A stretch of 64,000 nt of DNA from JABFRJ01 sp963847145. Lineage in GTDB: Bacteria > Pseudomonadota > Alphaproteobacteria > Rhizobiales > Hyphomicrobiaceae. The translations under genes were made by a program, and so were the position numbers. The notes below the pieces were generated by a model that was not told the origin of the DNA, ran no database searches, and saw nothing but the letters and a program-made list of their open reading frames with translations. Below, piece after piece: positions 27,387 through 36,381 of the stretch. Position 1 is the stretch's first letter. Each line of letters opens with the position of its first letter. Where the stretch lies: positions 1,116,001 to 1,180,000 of the forward strand of contig CAWJYN010000003.1 of NCBI GenBank assembly GCA_963847145.1. The letters are read 5' to 3'.

Positions 27387-28145
27387 CTACTGCCAGCTGA
27401 GCAGCGAACGCTCCAAACGGTTCATGAGGCTTGTGATACTCAAGCCGATTAACGCCAGCAGCAGCAGCAGGCCCATCACGCCATCCATGCTGAAAGTCGA
27501 CTGCAGGTAGGCGAGCGTCTGGCCCAAGCCATGCTCAGCCGCAAGCAACTCGGCACCGACGACCCCAAGCAGCGCAAAAATCAATCCCAGCCGGAGGCCT
27601 GCGAAGATGACGGGCACGGCCGAAGGCAAAGTCACCTTGGCAAAGACTTGCAACGGCGTCGCGCCCAAGGCTTTCGACAGGGTCAAATGATCGCTGTTGA
27701 CGCCGCGAATGCCGGCAACGGTGGCCGCGAGCACAATGAAGAACGTCAAGCTAAATCCCACCGCGATCTTCGAGCCGATGCCAAGCCCGAACCACAGCAG
27801 AAACAGCGGCGCTAGGGCGATGCGCGGCATGGCGTTCAGCAGTGTCAGGTAGGGTTCGGCGGCGCGATGAAAACGCGGAAAAAACATAAAGACGAGGCCT
27901 AATGTAACAGCCGCAATGCTGCCCGCCACGAAGGAGATCGCTGCACCAAGCAGCGTGTAGCTGAGCTCGAGCCAGAGCGAGCGATCGATGATAAAACCCT
28001 TGTACAGATATCGGCCGATGCCGGAAGGGCGGCCAAAGAAGGTGGGATCGAGCAAACCTGCCTGAGCGCTCCATTCCCAAAGCGACAGGAAAGCGACGAC
28101 GAACGTCGCGTGGCCAAGGAGCCGTCGCTGTCCTTCAGTGAGCAT
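27387..28145 (-). CDS. ABC transporter permease, NitT/TauT-SsuC family
   Basis: 252 residues with about six membrane helices and the BPD_transp_1 region (FVAGSIAAVTLGL through the cytoplasmic loop SKALGATPLQVFAKVTLPSA, the EAA-like contact with the ATPase). It overlaps the ATPase stop by 11 bases and lies 56 bases ahead of the GMC gene, so importer and enzymes are likely one operon. The start MLTEGQRRLL was chosen because upstream in-frame sequence shadows the ATPase gene. Confidence 0.88.
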   Translation of the reverse strand: MLTEGQRRLLGHATFVVAFLSLWEWSAQAGLLDPTFFGRPSGIGRYLYKGFIIDRSLWLELSYTLLGAAISFVAGSIAAVTLGLVFMFFPRFHRAAEPYLTLLNAMPRIALAPLFLLWFGLGIGSKIAVGFSLTFFIVLAATVAGIRGVNSDHLTLSKALGATPLQVFAKVTLPSAVPVIFAGLRLGLIFALLGVVGAELLAAEHGLGQTLAYLQSTFSMDGVMGLLLLLALIGLSITSLMNRLERSLLSWQ

Positions 28146-28923
28146 CGTTACCCATTCCTTGTTCGAGCAAGGTCCACAAATGCGCATAAAGTTCGTGAAA
28201 GCGTGGGTCCTTTTGCAGCGCCCGAACGCTGCGGGGGCGCGGCAGTTCAATCGGCACGTCGGCCACAATCCGCCCGGGTCTCGCGCTCATGACGATGACG
28301 CGGTCTGACAGCGCGACGGCCTCCGCGAGGTCGTGCGTGACAAAAACGACCGTCTTCTGGTTTGCCGACCACAGATCCATCAAAACGTCTTCGAGTTGCA
28401 GCTTCGTCTGCGCGTCGAGGGCGCCAAACGGCTCGTCCATCAGAAAAACCGGACTGTCGAGCGCGAACGTACGTGCCAACGCACAGCGCTGCCGCATGCC
28501 GTGTGACAGGGCCTTTGGAAACTTGTCCGCAAATTCGCCGAGTCCGACCTGCTTGAGAAGCGACATGGCTTTCGCCTCGCGCTCAGGCTTGGCAACATTG
28601 CGGATCTCCATGCCGTAGGCAGCGTTGCCGAGCGCAGTCCGCCAAGGCAGCAGGCAATCACGTGCCAGCATGTAGGCGATGTCAGGATTGCCAGCCCGCG
28701 GAGGTTTGCCAAGCACGCGGGCGATCCCTTCGGGTGTTTCAGCGAGCAAACCTGTCAAAAGATTGAGGATCGTGGTCTTGCCGCAACCGCTGGGGCCGAC
28801 GAGCGAGACAAACTCGCCGGCCTTCAGGTTGACGGAGACGTGGTCAACCGCCAGCACCGGATTGGCTGTGCCGACGCCGAACCGCATGACAAGATCGCTG
28901 AGTTCAATTGCTAAAGCCGACAT
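28135..28923 (-). CDS. ABC transporter ATP-binding protein, NitT/TauT-SsuB family
   Basis: 262 residues. Walker A GPSGCGKTT at about 43-51, signature region ALSHGMRQRCALART (where LSGG is changed to LSHG), Walker B VFLMDEPFGALD and the switch His in VTHDLAEA are all visible. It would power import with the permease and binding protein on either side. Substrate group of this family includes sulfonates, nitrate and aromatic compounds; neighbours suggest an alkyl sulfate or sulfonate. Confidence 0.9.
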   Translation of the reverse strand: MSALAIELSDLVMRFGVGTANPVLAVDHVSVNLKAGEFVSLVGPSGCGKTTILNLLTGLLAETPEGIARVLGKPPRAGNPDIAYMLARDCLLPWRTALGNAAYGMEIRNVAKPEREAKAMSLLKQVGLGEFADKFPKALSHGMRQRCALARTFALDSPVFLMDEPFGALDAQTKLQLEDVLMDLWSANQKTVVFVTHDLAEAVALSDRVIVMSARPGRIVADVPIELPRPRSVRALQKDPRFHELYAHLWTLLEQGMGNDAH

Positions 28924-28975
28924 GTCTCGTCCCGTCTATCCGCGGCTTTCAGAACTCAGCTCACGGCCAGTTTGC

Positions 28976-29986
28976 TCACGGCGCCTTGGCGTAGGGCAGA
29001 ACCGACGTATCGAACGGCGCTTCCAGCTGTTTTGCCGCCAGCATGTTGTCTGCAATCTGTTTCAAGGCAGACCGGCTGATTGCGGTTTTGTAAGACGGGA
29101 TCGCGCCCTTGAGTGATGCGCTCATGACCTCGTCACCTTTTGGCATGTCGAACTTGAAGTAGGTTTGGGCAATCTTAAGCGCTTCATCGAAGTTCTTCGG
29201 GTCTTGCAGAAATGCCTCAGCATCTTTGACCGCTGCAATCAAAGCGTCGACCACGTGCGGGCTGGTATCGATCAGCTCTTGCGTGACGACCAAGTTGCTC
29301 GACGCACCATTGGTGCCGGCGATTTCAGCTGGCTCTTTGGCCTCGTTCGCCCGGAAAACAGTGCGGCAGGCCTTCAGTACGTCACACATGGAGCCAGACG
29401 GCTCGAACGTCATGCTAGCGTCGATCTGCTTTGATGTCAGCGCGCCGAACGATGTATTGGGCGCGCCGACAGCAACAAATGTGTAGTCTTCAGCTTTCAT
29501 GCCGGCCTTCGTTGCCAGGATCAAAAACTGCAATTCGGCGGCAGAACCGCGTGCTGGCACGCCGATCTTTTTGCCCTTGAGATCGGCCATGAGGCCTGGA
29601 AAGCCCTTTTCGGCATTCGGCGTTTCAACGCCATTGCCGACAACGACATGAAATACGTTCAAGCTTGCGGCGCCCGAAACAGCCTTCAACTTGCTGCCTT
29701 TGACCACCGCATTGATCTGGATCTCGGGCGCGATGAACGCGACTTCGATACTTTTGGCGAGAAGTGCCTGGGCCCCAAGCGGTCCGGACGGGATCATCTG
29801 CAATTGGCATTTGATCCCACGGGCCTCGCAGTAGCCTTTACTCGCCGCAACCCGCACCAGCATGTTGCCGATGCCGGGATAGTCTTGGACTTTGATGGTC
29901 TCACCCTTGCCTTGTGCTCCGGCAATCGATGCAAACCCTGACATTACTGCGACCGCCGTCGCGACGGCCAAACCACGCTTCCACAT
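28976..29986 (-). CDS. ABC transporter substrate-binding protein, NitT/TauT/SsuA-like
   Basis: 336 residues from an ATG with GGGAGG nine bases upstream. The N-terminus (MWKRGLAVATAVAVMSGFAS) is a signal peptide ending AGAQG. The mature part follows the NMT1/SsuA plan: GIGNMLVRVAASKGYCEARG, GPLGAQALLAKSIEVAFIAP, DLKGKKIGVPARGSAAELQF. First gene of the importer operon, divergent from the TetR gene with 151 bases between. Its ligand is not determinable from sequence. Confidence 0.88.
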   Translation of the reverse strand: MWKRGLAVATAVAVMSGFASIAGAQGKGETIKVQDYPGIGNMLVRVAASKGYCEARGIKCQLQMIPSGPLGAQALLAKSIEVAFIAPEIQINAVVKGSKLKAVSGAASLNVFHVVVGNGVETPNAEKGFPGLMADLKGKKIGVPARGSAAELQFLILATKAGMKAEDYTFVAVGAPNTSFGALTSKQIDASMTFEPSGSMCDVLKACRTVFRANEAKEPAEIAGTNGASSNLVVTQELIDTSPHVVDALIAAVKDAEAFLQDPKNFDEALKIAQTYFKFDMPKGDEVMSASLKGAIPSYKTAISRSALKQIADNMLAAKQLEAPFDTSVLPYAKAP

Positions 29987-30098
29987 CTGCCAACCTCCCG
30001 TTTCAAGCTGCTGTGTTGCAGTCCTTTGCCGGCGCCTCATTGTCGATTGCTGTTCGGGCACCGTAAGACTAGAATGGTAGCTATGATTATGAAGCCTC

Positions 30099-30111
30099 GC
30101 AAGTCCCTTGC
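30099..30111. promoter_or_regulatory. Candidate TetR operator
   Basis: GCAAG-TCC-CTTGC is a perfect 5-base inverted repeat in the gap between the binding-protein gene and the TetR gene, 26 bases before the TetR start. On the minus strand TTGCGA and TACCAT, 17 bases apart, overlap it and may be the importer promoter. The assignment rests on position and symmetry only. Confidence 0.4.
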
Positions 30112-30137
30112 ATGGCCAGAAACATGACACCTGCATC

Positions 30138-30863
30138 ATGAAGATGGACGACCAATTGATCGAGGACTTGAGCGTTCAAGGGCTCAAGCCGGCACACCAG
30201 AAGCGCAGTCGCGACCTCGTTGCGAAACTGCTGACCGGTGGACTGGAACTTCTCAAGACGCACGATTTCGACACGCTCTCAATCGAACGGCTCTGCGCGC
30301 ACACGGACGTGACGATTGGCTCGTTCTACGCACGCTTTGATTCAAAAGATGCTTTCGTGCAGGCCATGCAGCGGCTGGCTGTTGAGCAAGCGCGCGACTG
30401 GAGTAAACGGGTCCACGGAGCGGGGCAGGTGCCCAACGACAGCCTTGCCCACCTACTGGCGTGGTTCGTCAAAGGCATCGTCCACTGGTATCGAATGCAC
30501 GAAGGACTGGTTCGCGCGTCCCTGCGGCGGTCTGCCAGCGATCCGGCGGCCTGGACGCCGATCCGTGAACTTGGTCAGATGCAGCTGGACCTCATGCTCC
30601 CCCGAATTCGAGCCGTGCATGGCGGCAAGCCGAATGCCGCGCGGGATAGTGCCATTCAGTTCGCGTTTCAGGTCATGAATGGCACGCTGAACAACATGGT
30701 CATGATCAATCCTGGGCCGTTTTCCATTCAAGATCCGAAGACGTCACGCATGCTGGCGCACACGATGGCGAGGTTGATCGAAGACCCGCCCAACTTGACT
30801 GCGCTTGAACGAGCGATAAGCCCTCGCGAGGGCAAGGCAGGCAAAGCCACAAAGAGACGATAA
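30138..30863 (+). CDS. TetR/AcrR family regulator
   Basis: 241 residues with an N-terminal helix-turn-helix domain: LSIERLCAHTDVTIGSFYARFDSKDAFVQAM is the typical pattern (about residues 47-77). The C-terminal ligand domain carries a hydrophobic stretch near residue 180. It stands divergent from the ABC importer-GMC-alkylsulfatase operon, the usual place of a local repressor. The ligand is perhaps the alkyl chain substrate (inference). Confidence 0.85.
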   Translation: MKMDDQLIEDLSVQGLKPAHQKRSRDLVAKLLTGGLELLKTHDFDTLSIERLCAHTDVTIGSFYARFDSKDAFVQAMQRLAVEQARDWSKRVHGAGQVPNDSLAHLLAWFVKGIVHWYRMHEGLVRASLRRSASDPAAWTPIRELGQMQLDLMLPRIRAVHGGKPNAARDSAIQFAFQVMNGTLNNMVMINPGPFSIQDPKTSRMLAHTMARLIEDPPNLTALERAISPREGKAGKATKRR

Positions 30864-31100
30864 CGGCATCGATCACACCTCGCAGTAAAGTGAATTGGTG
30901 CTGAAGTTCGCGTTGCGCCCCATCGTCGAGACGGGCGCGACGCCTGTTTAGCAATCGAACAACAGCGGCTCGGATGGTGCGCCGACAACGAAGAATGCGT
31001 CGAAATTCGCGGAGGTAGACCACCCGCACCTGACCGACTTCCCCGGCGATGATATCGACATCATGCCCGTCGTCACGGGACCGCCAGAGGACTAGCCGAT
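30864..31100. other. Intergenic, possible coding remnant
   Basis: No credible gene start. An open plus-strand stretch from about 30955 to 31098 ends LTDFPGDDIDIMPVVTGPPED just before the next gene; it has no start codon or family I recognise and may be the tail of a lost gene. Confidence 0.3.
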
Positions 31101-31478
31101 ATGAAGCAAACAACAGCCAAGGTCGCCGCCAACTGGCGCCGCCTCTATGCTTTGCCAGTCGCGAGCGTCTATCCCTATTATATTGCCAAGGCGGAGAAGA
31201 AGGGTCGCACCCGGGCCGAGGTCGATGAGATCTTCCGCTGGCTCACCGGCCACAGCCAAACCTCACTCGATGCCGAGCTTGCGAACAAGACGAGCTTTGA
31301 GGACTTCTTTGCGCAGGCGCCGACGATGAACCCGTCGCGCCTTCTCATCACCGGCGTCGTATGCGGCGCCCGCGTCGAGGAGATTCAGGAACCGCTGATG
31401 CGCGAGATCCGTTACCTGGATAAACTTATCGACGAACTCTCCAAGGGCAAGGCGATGGGAAAGATCCTCCGCAGATAG
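31101..31478 (+). CDS. DUF2200 family protein
   Basis: 125 residues with the complete pattern of this small conserved family: ASVYPYYIAKAEKKGRTRAE near residue 19, WLTGHSQTSLDAEL, QAPTMNPSRLLITGVVCGAR and EIRYLDKLIDELSKGKAMGK at the end. The family is soluble and of unknown function, widespread in soil bacteria. Convergent with the decayed cyanase gene across a 556-base gap. Confidence 0.85.
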   Translation: MKQTTAKVAANWRRLYALPVASVYPYYIAKAEKKGRTRAEVDEIFRWLTGHSQTSLDAELANKTSFEDFFAQAPTMNPSRLLITGVVCGARVEEIQEPLMREIRYLDKLIDELSKGKAMGKILRR

Positions 31479-32034
31479 TTGAGCGCAGAATGAACCCGAG
31501 CACGACGCGCTACGCGTTCGTGTCGCGGGTGGCAGACCGGGGCGATCTCGCAAGTGCTTGATCTGTCAACTGCTTGGAGTCCAACCCGCGCGGACGCGGT
31601 CCATCCAGAAGCGGACATAGTTTCGGCCCATCGACCGGGCCGACTGCAACGAGGTCTCGACGTCTCTTAATGTGAAGGGATATCGCGTTGGCACTATTGA
31701 AATCAGCACAGGTTGCAGACCAGAGCGATGCGATATCGTCCGAAATAAGCAGGGGCTTGCGCTCCCGAACTTCTCCCAACTCGCGCACAGACTTGTATGT
31801 CTCGTGCCTGTGAACTCAATTGAAGTAAGCGGGGCAGCGCGTCGTGTCTGTCCGTACGTGTTGGACCAGCGCACGGTTTGCTAGGGCCGGTCGCCGAAGA
31901 GATGCTACCGGCGAACGTCGGCAAAGGATGCCTCGACGCGTGCGTTTCAGCTACCAATGCGGCTTTAAATTGCCTGACATCGGCCCGTCATACGAGCGCA
32001 AGTTCCGTTCTCCGGCCCCTGAGTTCGTCTCAAT
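31479..32034. other. Gap without a recognisable gene
   Basis: Several overlapping open frames of 80-100 codons exist on the minus strand, none with a ribosome site or recognisable domain. The lower GC of parts of this stretch and the lack of genes suggest decayed DNA. I see no RNA gene or clear terminator. Confidence 0.4.
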
Positions 32035-32526
32035 TCAAGTCTGTTCCTTGAACCCGTACTCGGGGATGCCTTGCTCATTGCCATAGTATTTGTAGGGCAG
32101 GAACTTGCCAGACATGATGATCTTGACCCGGTCGCCCTTCGGGTTAGCCTCGCGCTCGAAATCGAAGTTGAAATCAATGGCTGACATGATGCCGTCGCCA
32201 AACTCTTCTTCGATGAGCGCTTTCCAGGCGGGGCCGTTGACCATCACCATCTCATAAAAGCGTTACAGCAGCGGATCGGTGGGCGGCATCGGCGTGCCGG
32301 TGCCCCGATAGGGCACTTCGCTGAGCATCGCTGCTTCGGCGGCGGTCAATCCGAACAACGCCGCGGCCCTGGCGGTTTGCGGTTTGACGAGTTTCATCTG
32401 GCCCAGCAGCGCGCCCACCACCAAAGTCGGCGCCATACCGCCGATCTCGTCGCAGATGTGCTTCCAGGTCCAACCCTTCTCGCGCTTAATATCCAAGATC
32501 TTCTCGGTCAGTTGTTCGCGGCGCAT
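32035..32526 (-). pseudogene. cynS: Cyanase CynS with an in-frame stop at the active site
   Basis: Cyanase turns cyanate and bicarbonate into ammonia and CO2. The N-terminal helical part (EQLTEKILDIKREKGWTWKH) and C-terminal part (GPAWKALIEEEFGDGIMSAI, PYKYYGNEQGIPEYGFK) are both intact and in the same frame. They are split by TAA at 32263-32265, at the Tyr just before the catalytic Arg-Phe-Tyr-Glu run (R96 and E99 in E. coli); the catalytic Ser is also kept downstream. One base change from TAT or TAC would explain it. With it repaired the protein has about 163 residues, near the usual 156. Downstream of the cyanate-type importer. Confidence 0.85.
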
Positions 32527-32649
32527 CGGTTCGGCTCCAAGGTTGGCAAGATGTGGGGTGGTTGGATTTCGAAAGGATCGAAACGGTGGTGTGTCAGGCG
32601 GCGCTCGGCCGGCCGTCCGCGCTTGACCACTGGACACTTTGTCGGACGG

Positions 32650-33537
32650 TTACGGATCAGCGGCCGCCATCGCATTCGTAGTTCCTCCAAGTGCAGGCCG
32701 GACCAGGCGCGGATGTCGAAGATCCAGATGAGCGCCACCGTCGCCCGCCAAGTCGCGGGAGCGCGTCACCAAAAAATCGATCAGATGATTGCGCAAGGGA
32801 TAATAGTTGACATGCTTGTGCAGGTCGGCGCGCGTGCGCCTCTTCGGCAGAGTGTTCTCGACAATCTCGGCGACGCGCGCCTCGGGTCCGTTGGTCATCA
32901 ACAGGATCTTGTCGGCCAGCAGGATCGCTTCGTCCACGTCGTGGGTGATCATGAAGGTCGTCTGCGCGGTCCGTTCCCACATATCGAGCACTTCGTCCTG
33001 AAGGCTGCCGCGCGTGAGCGCGTCGAGCGCGCTGAACGGCTCGTCCATCAGCAGGATCTTCGGTTCGATCGAAAGCGCGCGGGCGATGCCGACGCGTTGG
33101 CGCATGCCACCCGACAATTGAGTTGGCTTCTTGTCCATCGCCGCGTCGAGATGTACGAGGCTCAAGTACTTCTCCGCGTGGTCGGTGACCTGATGTCTGC
33201 TCCAATCGGGATGACGCGACGATACCGCCAGTTCCACGTTCGCCCGTGCTGTCATCCACGGCATCAAGGCGTGGCTCTGGAATATGACCGCACGGTCCAG
33301 GCTTGGGCCGATCACGTGCTTGCCGTTGGCGACGATGATCCCGTCGGATGCAGTATCCAGCCCGGCCAGAATGTTGAGGATCGTCGATTTGCCGCAACCC
33401 GAATGCCCCACGACGCAGAAGAACTCGCCTTCCGCGACGTCGAACCAGAGATCGCGGAACACAGTCGTCGCGTCACCTCCCGTCGGGTTGGGAAAGCGCC
33501 GCGCGAGGCCTTGAACCGAAATGTAGGCTTTGCTCAT
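32650..33537 (-). CDS. cynD: ABC transporter ATPase, nitrate/cyanate type
   Basis: 295 residues. Walker A GHSGCGKST, signature LSGGMRQRVGIARAL, Walker B ILLMDEPFSALD and switch His in ITHDVDEA are intact, of the NrtD/CynD group. The position between a NrtB-type permease (10-base gap) and cynS (123-base gap) supports cyanate over nitrate. The last 35 residues do not resemble the family end and might reflect a frame slip, which I could not prove. Confidence 0.85.
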   Translation of the reverse strand: MSKAYISVQGLARRFPNPTGGDATTVFRDLWFDVAEGEFFCVVGHSGCGKSTILNILAGLDTASDGIIVANGKHVIGPSLDRAVIFQSHALMPWMTARANVELAVSSRHPDWSRHQVTDHAEKYLSLVHLDAAMDKKPTQLSGGMRQRVGIARALSIEPKILLMDEPFSALDALTRGSLQDEVLDMWERTAQTTFMITHDVDEAILLADKILLMTNGPEARVAEIVENTLPKRRTRADLHKHVNYYPLRNHLIDFLVTRSRDLAGDGGAHLDLRHPRLVRPALGGTTNAMAAADP

Positions 33538-33547
33538 TGATGGCTTG

Positions 33548-34387
33548 TCACTCCGCATAGGCCACGGCGCGCTGGATGCGGCCCATGATCTGATCCAGGA
33601 TCATACCGACCACGCCGATCAGCAGAATGGAGTTGATCACGTTGGTAATCGACAGATTGTTCCACTCGTTCCAAACGAAGTAGCCGATGCCGGTGCCGCC
33701 GACGAGCATCTCCGCGGCCACGATCACCAACCAGGCGATGCCGATGGAAATGCGCATACCGGTGAGGATGGTCGGCGCAGCCGCCGGCAGGATCACCCGC
33801 CACGCCGTGCGGCCGGGGCTGAGTTCGAGCGTTTTCGCGACGTTGATCCAGTCCTTGCGCACGGTCGAGACGCCGAACGCAGTGTTGATCAGCATCGGCC
33901 ACAGCGAACAAATAAAAATCACGAAGATGGCCGACAGGCTCGAGTCCTTGATGGTGTTGAGCGCCAACGGCATCCACGCGAGCGGCGAAATCGGTTTCAA
34001 AATCTGGATGATTGGGTCCAGCGCCCGGTTCATCAGTGGCGACATGCCGATCAGGAAGCCGAGCGGAACCGCCAGCAGCGCAGCCAACCCGTAGCCGGTC
34101 AGCACGCGGCCAATCGAGTAGGCGAGCTGGATGCCGATGCCCTTGTCGTTCGGACCCTTGTCGTGGAACGGATCGGACAGCAATTCCCAGAGCTTGGCGC
34201 CGACATCCAGTGGACCGGGCATGACAGACTTTCCCGTCGTCGCGCTCTGACCCATCAGCTTTGCGTAGGCCGGGTCCATCTTTTCGGTGGGCGTCGTGCC
34301 GCCCACGGCCAACTGCCACGCCAGCAGAAACGTCGCTAGCACCAGCAGCGACACGATCGTCGAACGGACGCCGAGCGGAACGGTCAT
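33548..34387 (-). CDS. cynB: ABC transporter permease, nitrate/cyanate type
   Basis: 279 residues. The N-terminal helix (VSLLVLATFLLAWQLAVGG) is followed by a periplasmic loop, then five more helices; the loop AKTLELSPGRTAWRVILPAA is the EAA-like ATPase contact. The sequence LDPIIQILKPISPLAWMPLA is typical of NrtB/CynB permeases. It begins three bases after the binding-protein stop, so all four genes look like one operon. Confidence 0.87.
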   Translation of the reverse strand: MTVPLGVRSTIVSLLVLATFLLAWQLAVGGTTPTEKMDPAYAKLMGQSATTGKSVMPGPLDVGAKLWELLSDPFHDKGPNDKGIGIQLAYSIGRVLTGYGLAALLAVPLGFLIGMSPLMNRALDPIIQILKPISPLAWMPLALNTIKDSSLSAIFVIFICSLWPMLINTAFGVSTVRKDWINVAKTLELSPGRTAWRVILPAAAPTILTGMRISIGIAWLVIVAAEMLVGGTGIGYFVWNEWNNLSITNVINSILLIGVVGMILDQIMGRIQRAVAYAE

Positions 34388-34390
34388 CGA

Positions 34391-35620
34391 TCAGCCCTTC
34401 TTGATCGCGAAGCTGGCGAGATAGGCTTCAGGCTGCGCGGGATCGAAAGGCTTGCCCATGACTGAAAATGTCTTGGTCGATGCCGTCGGCGGCGTGAAAC
34501 CTGCTTCCTTCATCAGGCGCACCGCATCGGTTTGCAAGAACACCTGTTTGGCGATGCCCTGATAATCCACATCGCCCTTCAACTGCCCCCAGCGTTTCAT
34601 CTGCGTGGGGATCCAGACGGCGAAGCTGTCCCACGGGAAGGGATCGAACGTGACGCGGTTGGGGTCAGTTTTTATGTTGCCGAGGCCGTCGGCGTAGGTG
34701 CCGGTCAGCACCTGTTCGAGCACCGTCACGGGCGCGTTGAGGTAGTTGGCGGGCGCGATGGCCTCCGCGATCTGCTTGCGGTTCTCGGGCTTCGCGGCGA
34801 AAGCCGCAGCTTCGATGATGGCGCGCAGCAGCGCACCGTAGGAATTCGGCGAATTGGTCACGAACTCGCGGCTGGCAGCGAAGGCGCAGCAGGGATGCCC
34901 AGCCCAGATTTCCTTCGACAGGATGTGATTGAAACCGACGCCGTCGAAGATGGCGCGCTGGCACACATTGTCGGGTGCCAGGAAGCCGTCGATGTTGTCC
35001 GCCCGCAGATTGGCCACCATTTCCGGCGGCGGCACGGATCGGATCCGCACGTCGACGTCGGGGTCCAGGCCGTTCTCCGCCAGATAATAGCGCAGCAGGT
35101 AGTTGTGCATCGAATAGTCGAATGGAATGGCCAGCTTGAAGCCCTTCCACATTTTTGGGTCGCGCTTGTCCTTGTGCTTCATCGACAGAGTGATGGCCTG
35201 CCCATTGATGTTCTCGATCGCCGGCACCGTGAACGGAACCGCGGTCGAGCCGAGGCCGAGCGTCATGGCGATCGGTATCGGCGTCAGCATGTGGGCCGCG
35301 TCGTATTCCTTGTTGACGGCCTTGTCGCGCACGACCGCCCAGCCCGCTGTTTTGACGACCTCTACGTCGATCTTCTGCTTGGCATAAAAGCCCATAGGGC
35401 TCGCCATAATGATCGGCGTCGCACATGTGATGGGGATGAAGCCGACCTTGAGGTTGGTCTTCTCCAACGGCCCACCCTGGGCCAGCACGTCCGTCGCGGT
35501 CGCCATCGGGAAGATGTACGCGAAGGCGGCTGCCGCCGTACTGGCGCCGACGGCTTTCAGGAAGGCCCGCCGCTGCGATGGGTTCGGCAGCACCGCGCGA
35601 ACCACCGCGGCCTCGACCAT
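34391..35620 (-). CDS. cynA: ABC transporter substrate-binding protein, nitrate/cyanate type (NrtA/CynA)
   Basis: 409 residues. The start MVEAAVVRAV puts a twin-arginine-type leader (SQRRAFLKAVGAS) near residue 15 and a hydrophobic stretch after it, so Tat export is likely. NrtA-type features: GFIPITCATPIIMASPMGFY, AAHMLTPIPIAMTLGLGS, DNVCQRAIFDGVGF and EIWAGHPCCAFAASREFV. NrtA and CynA cannot be told apart by eye; the downstream cyanase gene favours cyanate. No cynR or nitrate regulator gene is seen nearby. Confidence 0.82.
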   Translation of the reverse strand: MVEAAVVRAVLPNPSQRRAFLKAVGASTAAAAFAYIFPMATATDVLAQGGPLEKTNLKVGFIPITCATPIIMASPMGFYAKQKIDVEVVKTAGWAVVRDKAVNKEYDAAHMLTPIPIAMTLGLGSTAVPFTVPAIENINGQAITLSMKHKDKRDPKMWKGFKLAIPFDYSMHNYLLRYYLAENGLDPDVDVRIRSVPPPEMVANLRADNIDGFLAPDNVCQRAIFDGVGFNHILSKEIWAGHPCCAFAASREFVTNSPNSYGALLRAIIEAAAFAAKPENRKQIAEAIAPANYLNAPVTVLEQVLTGTYADGLGNIKTDPNRVTFDPFPWDSFAVWIPTQMKRWGQLKGDVDYQGIAKQVFLQTDAVRLMKEAGFTPPTASTKTFSVMGKPFDPAQPEAYLASFAIKKG

Positions 35621-35883
35621 CCGTTTCAGTCGCCCGCAACTGTCGCCGGCGCGCGTTGAGCGCGCACGTGCTCGGCCTCGCTGGCGTGTCCGCCGCATGA
35701 GCAATTGCGGCGACTGGAAACAGCGTCCGCGTCGCATGGATCATTCACGCTCATGGTGCACTCCAAGCTGATTGAGCAATTGATGTATCGTGTCACTCAG
35801 CAGGCGTCTGCCAACCGAACCGGCAGGGACTGCCCAAAAAAGATACCGCCAGAACAATCCAGTCGCATCGTGCGCCGACCGTC

Positions 35884-36005
35884 TCAGGCCTGCGTTATGC
35901 CGTTGACGATACGCAGGGTGACGGCGTCGAGTTCAGCGGCAAGATCTCTCAGTCCGGCGTACGGCTCGAATGCCTTGATGATCTGCGGGCCGCGGATCTC
36001 AGCGC
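35884..36005 (-). pseudogene. 3' remnant of an unidentified gene
   Basis: A minus-strand frame without a start codon (AEIRGPQIIKAFEPYAGLRD, then about 20 residues to a stop). It ends at 35884 and is cut exactly where the transposase fragment begins, so the IS or a deletion removed its 5' part. I do not recognise the family. The rest of 35621-36005 holds only the upstream region of cynA. Confidence 0.35.
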
Positions 36006-36376
36006 GTGAAGCAATTGGCCAAGCGCATCATCGCTCCCGGCGCGACGGTCGTCACCGACGGGCTCGCCTGCTTTCGCGGGCTGGTGGACGCCGGTTGCGA
36101 GCACGTCGCGCTGCCCACGGGCTCGGGCCGCCGCGCGGTGCGTCATCCCACGTTTCAGTGGGTCAACACGGTGCTCGGCAACATCAAGACGGCCATCGTG
36201 GGCACCTACAAAAGCGTGCGCAAGAAGCACATGGTGCGGACGCTGGCCGAGTTCGAGTGCCGCTTCAATCACCGCGAAAATCTCGCGAGCACGATCTCTA
36301 TTCTCGCCAACGCCGGAGCGCGCACAAACCCCAAGCCCTACACTGGTATCTCACGATGGCTGACTATGGTGCGTAA
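36006..36376 (+). pseudogene. IS1595-family transposase, C-terminal fragment
   Basis: The second half of an ISXO2-like DDE transposase: TVVTDGLACFRGLVDAGCEH, then NTVLGNIKTAIVGTYKSVRK and HMVRTLAEFECRFNHRENL. The 5' half is missing. Near the 3' end the frame slips by one lost base, after which WYLTMADYGA and a stop appear, like the normal end of this family. No terminal inverted repeat was identified. The element is not functional. Confidence 0.8.
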
Positions 36377-36381
36377 TCAGG

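Noticed and set aside
30706..31113. A 135-codon minus-strand frame over the end of the TetR gene and following gap
   Set aside because: It overlaps the real TetR gene, has no ribosome site and no recognisable domain.
35705..36376. A 223-codon plus-strand frame covering the IS region as a gene
   Set aside because: Only its last few codons resemble the transposase end; the rest is out of frame with the recognisable DDE domain.
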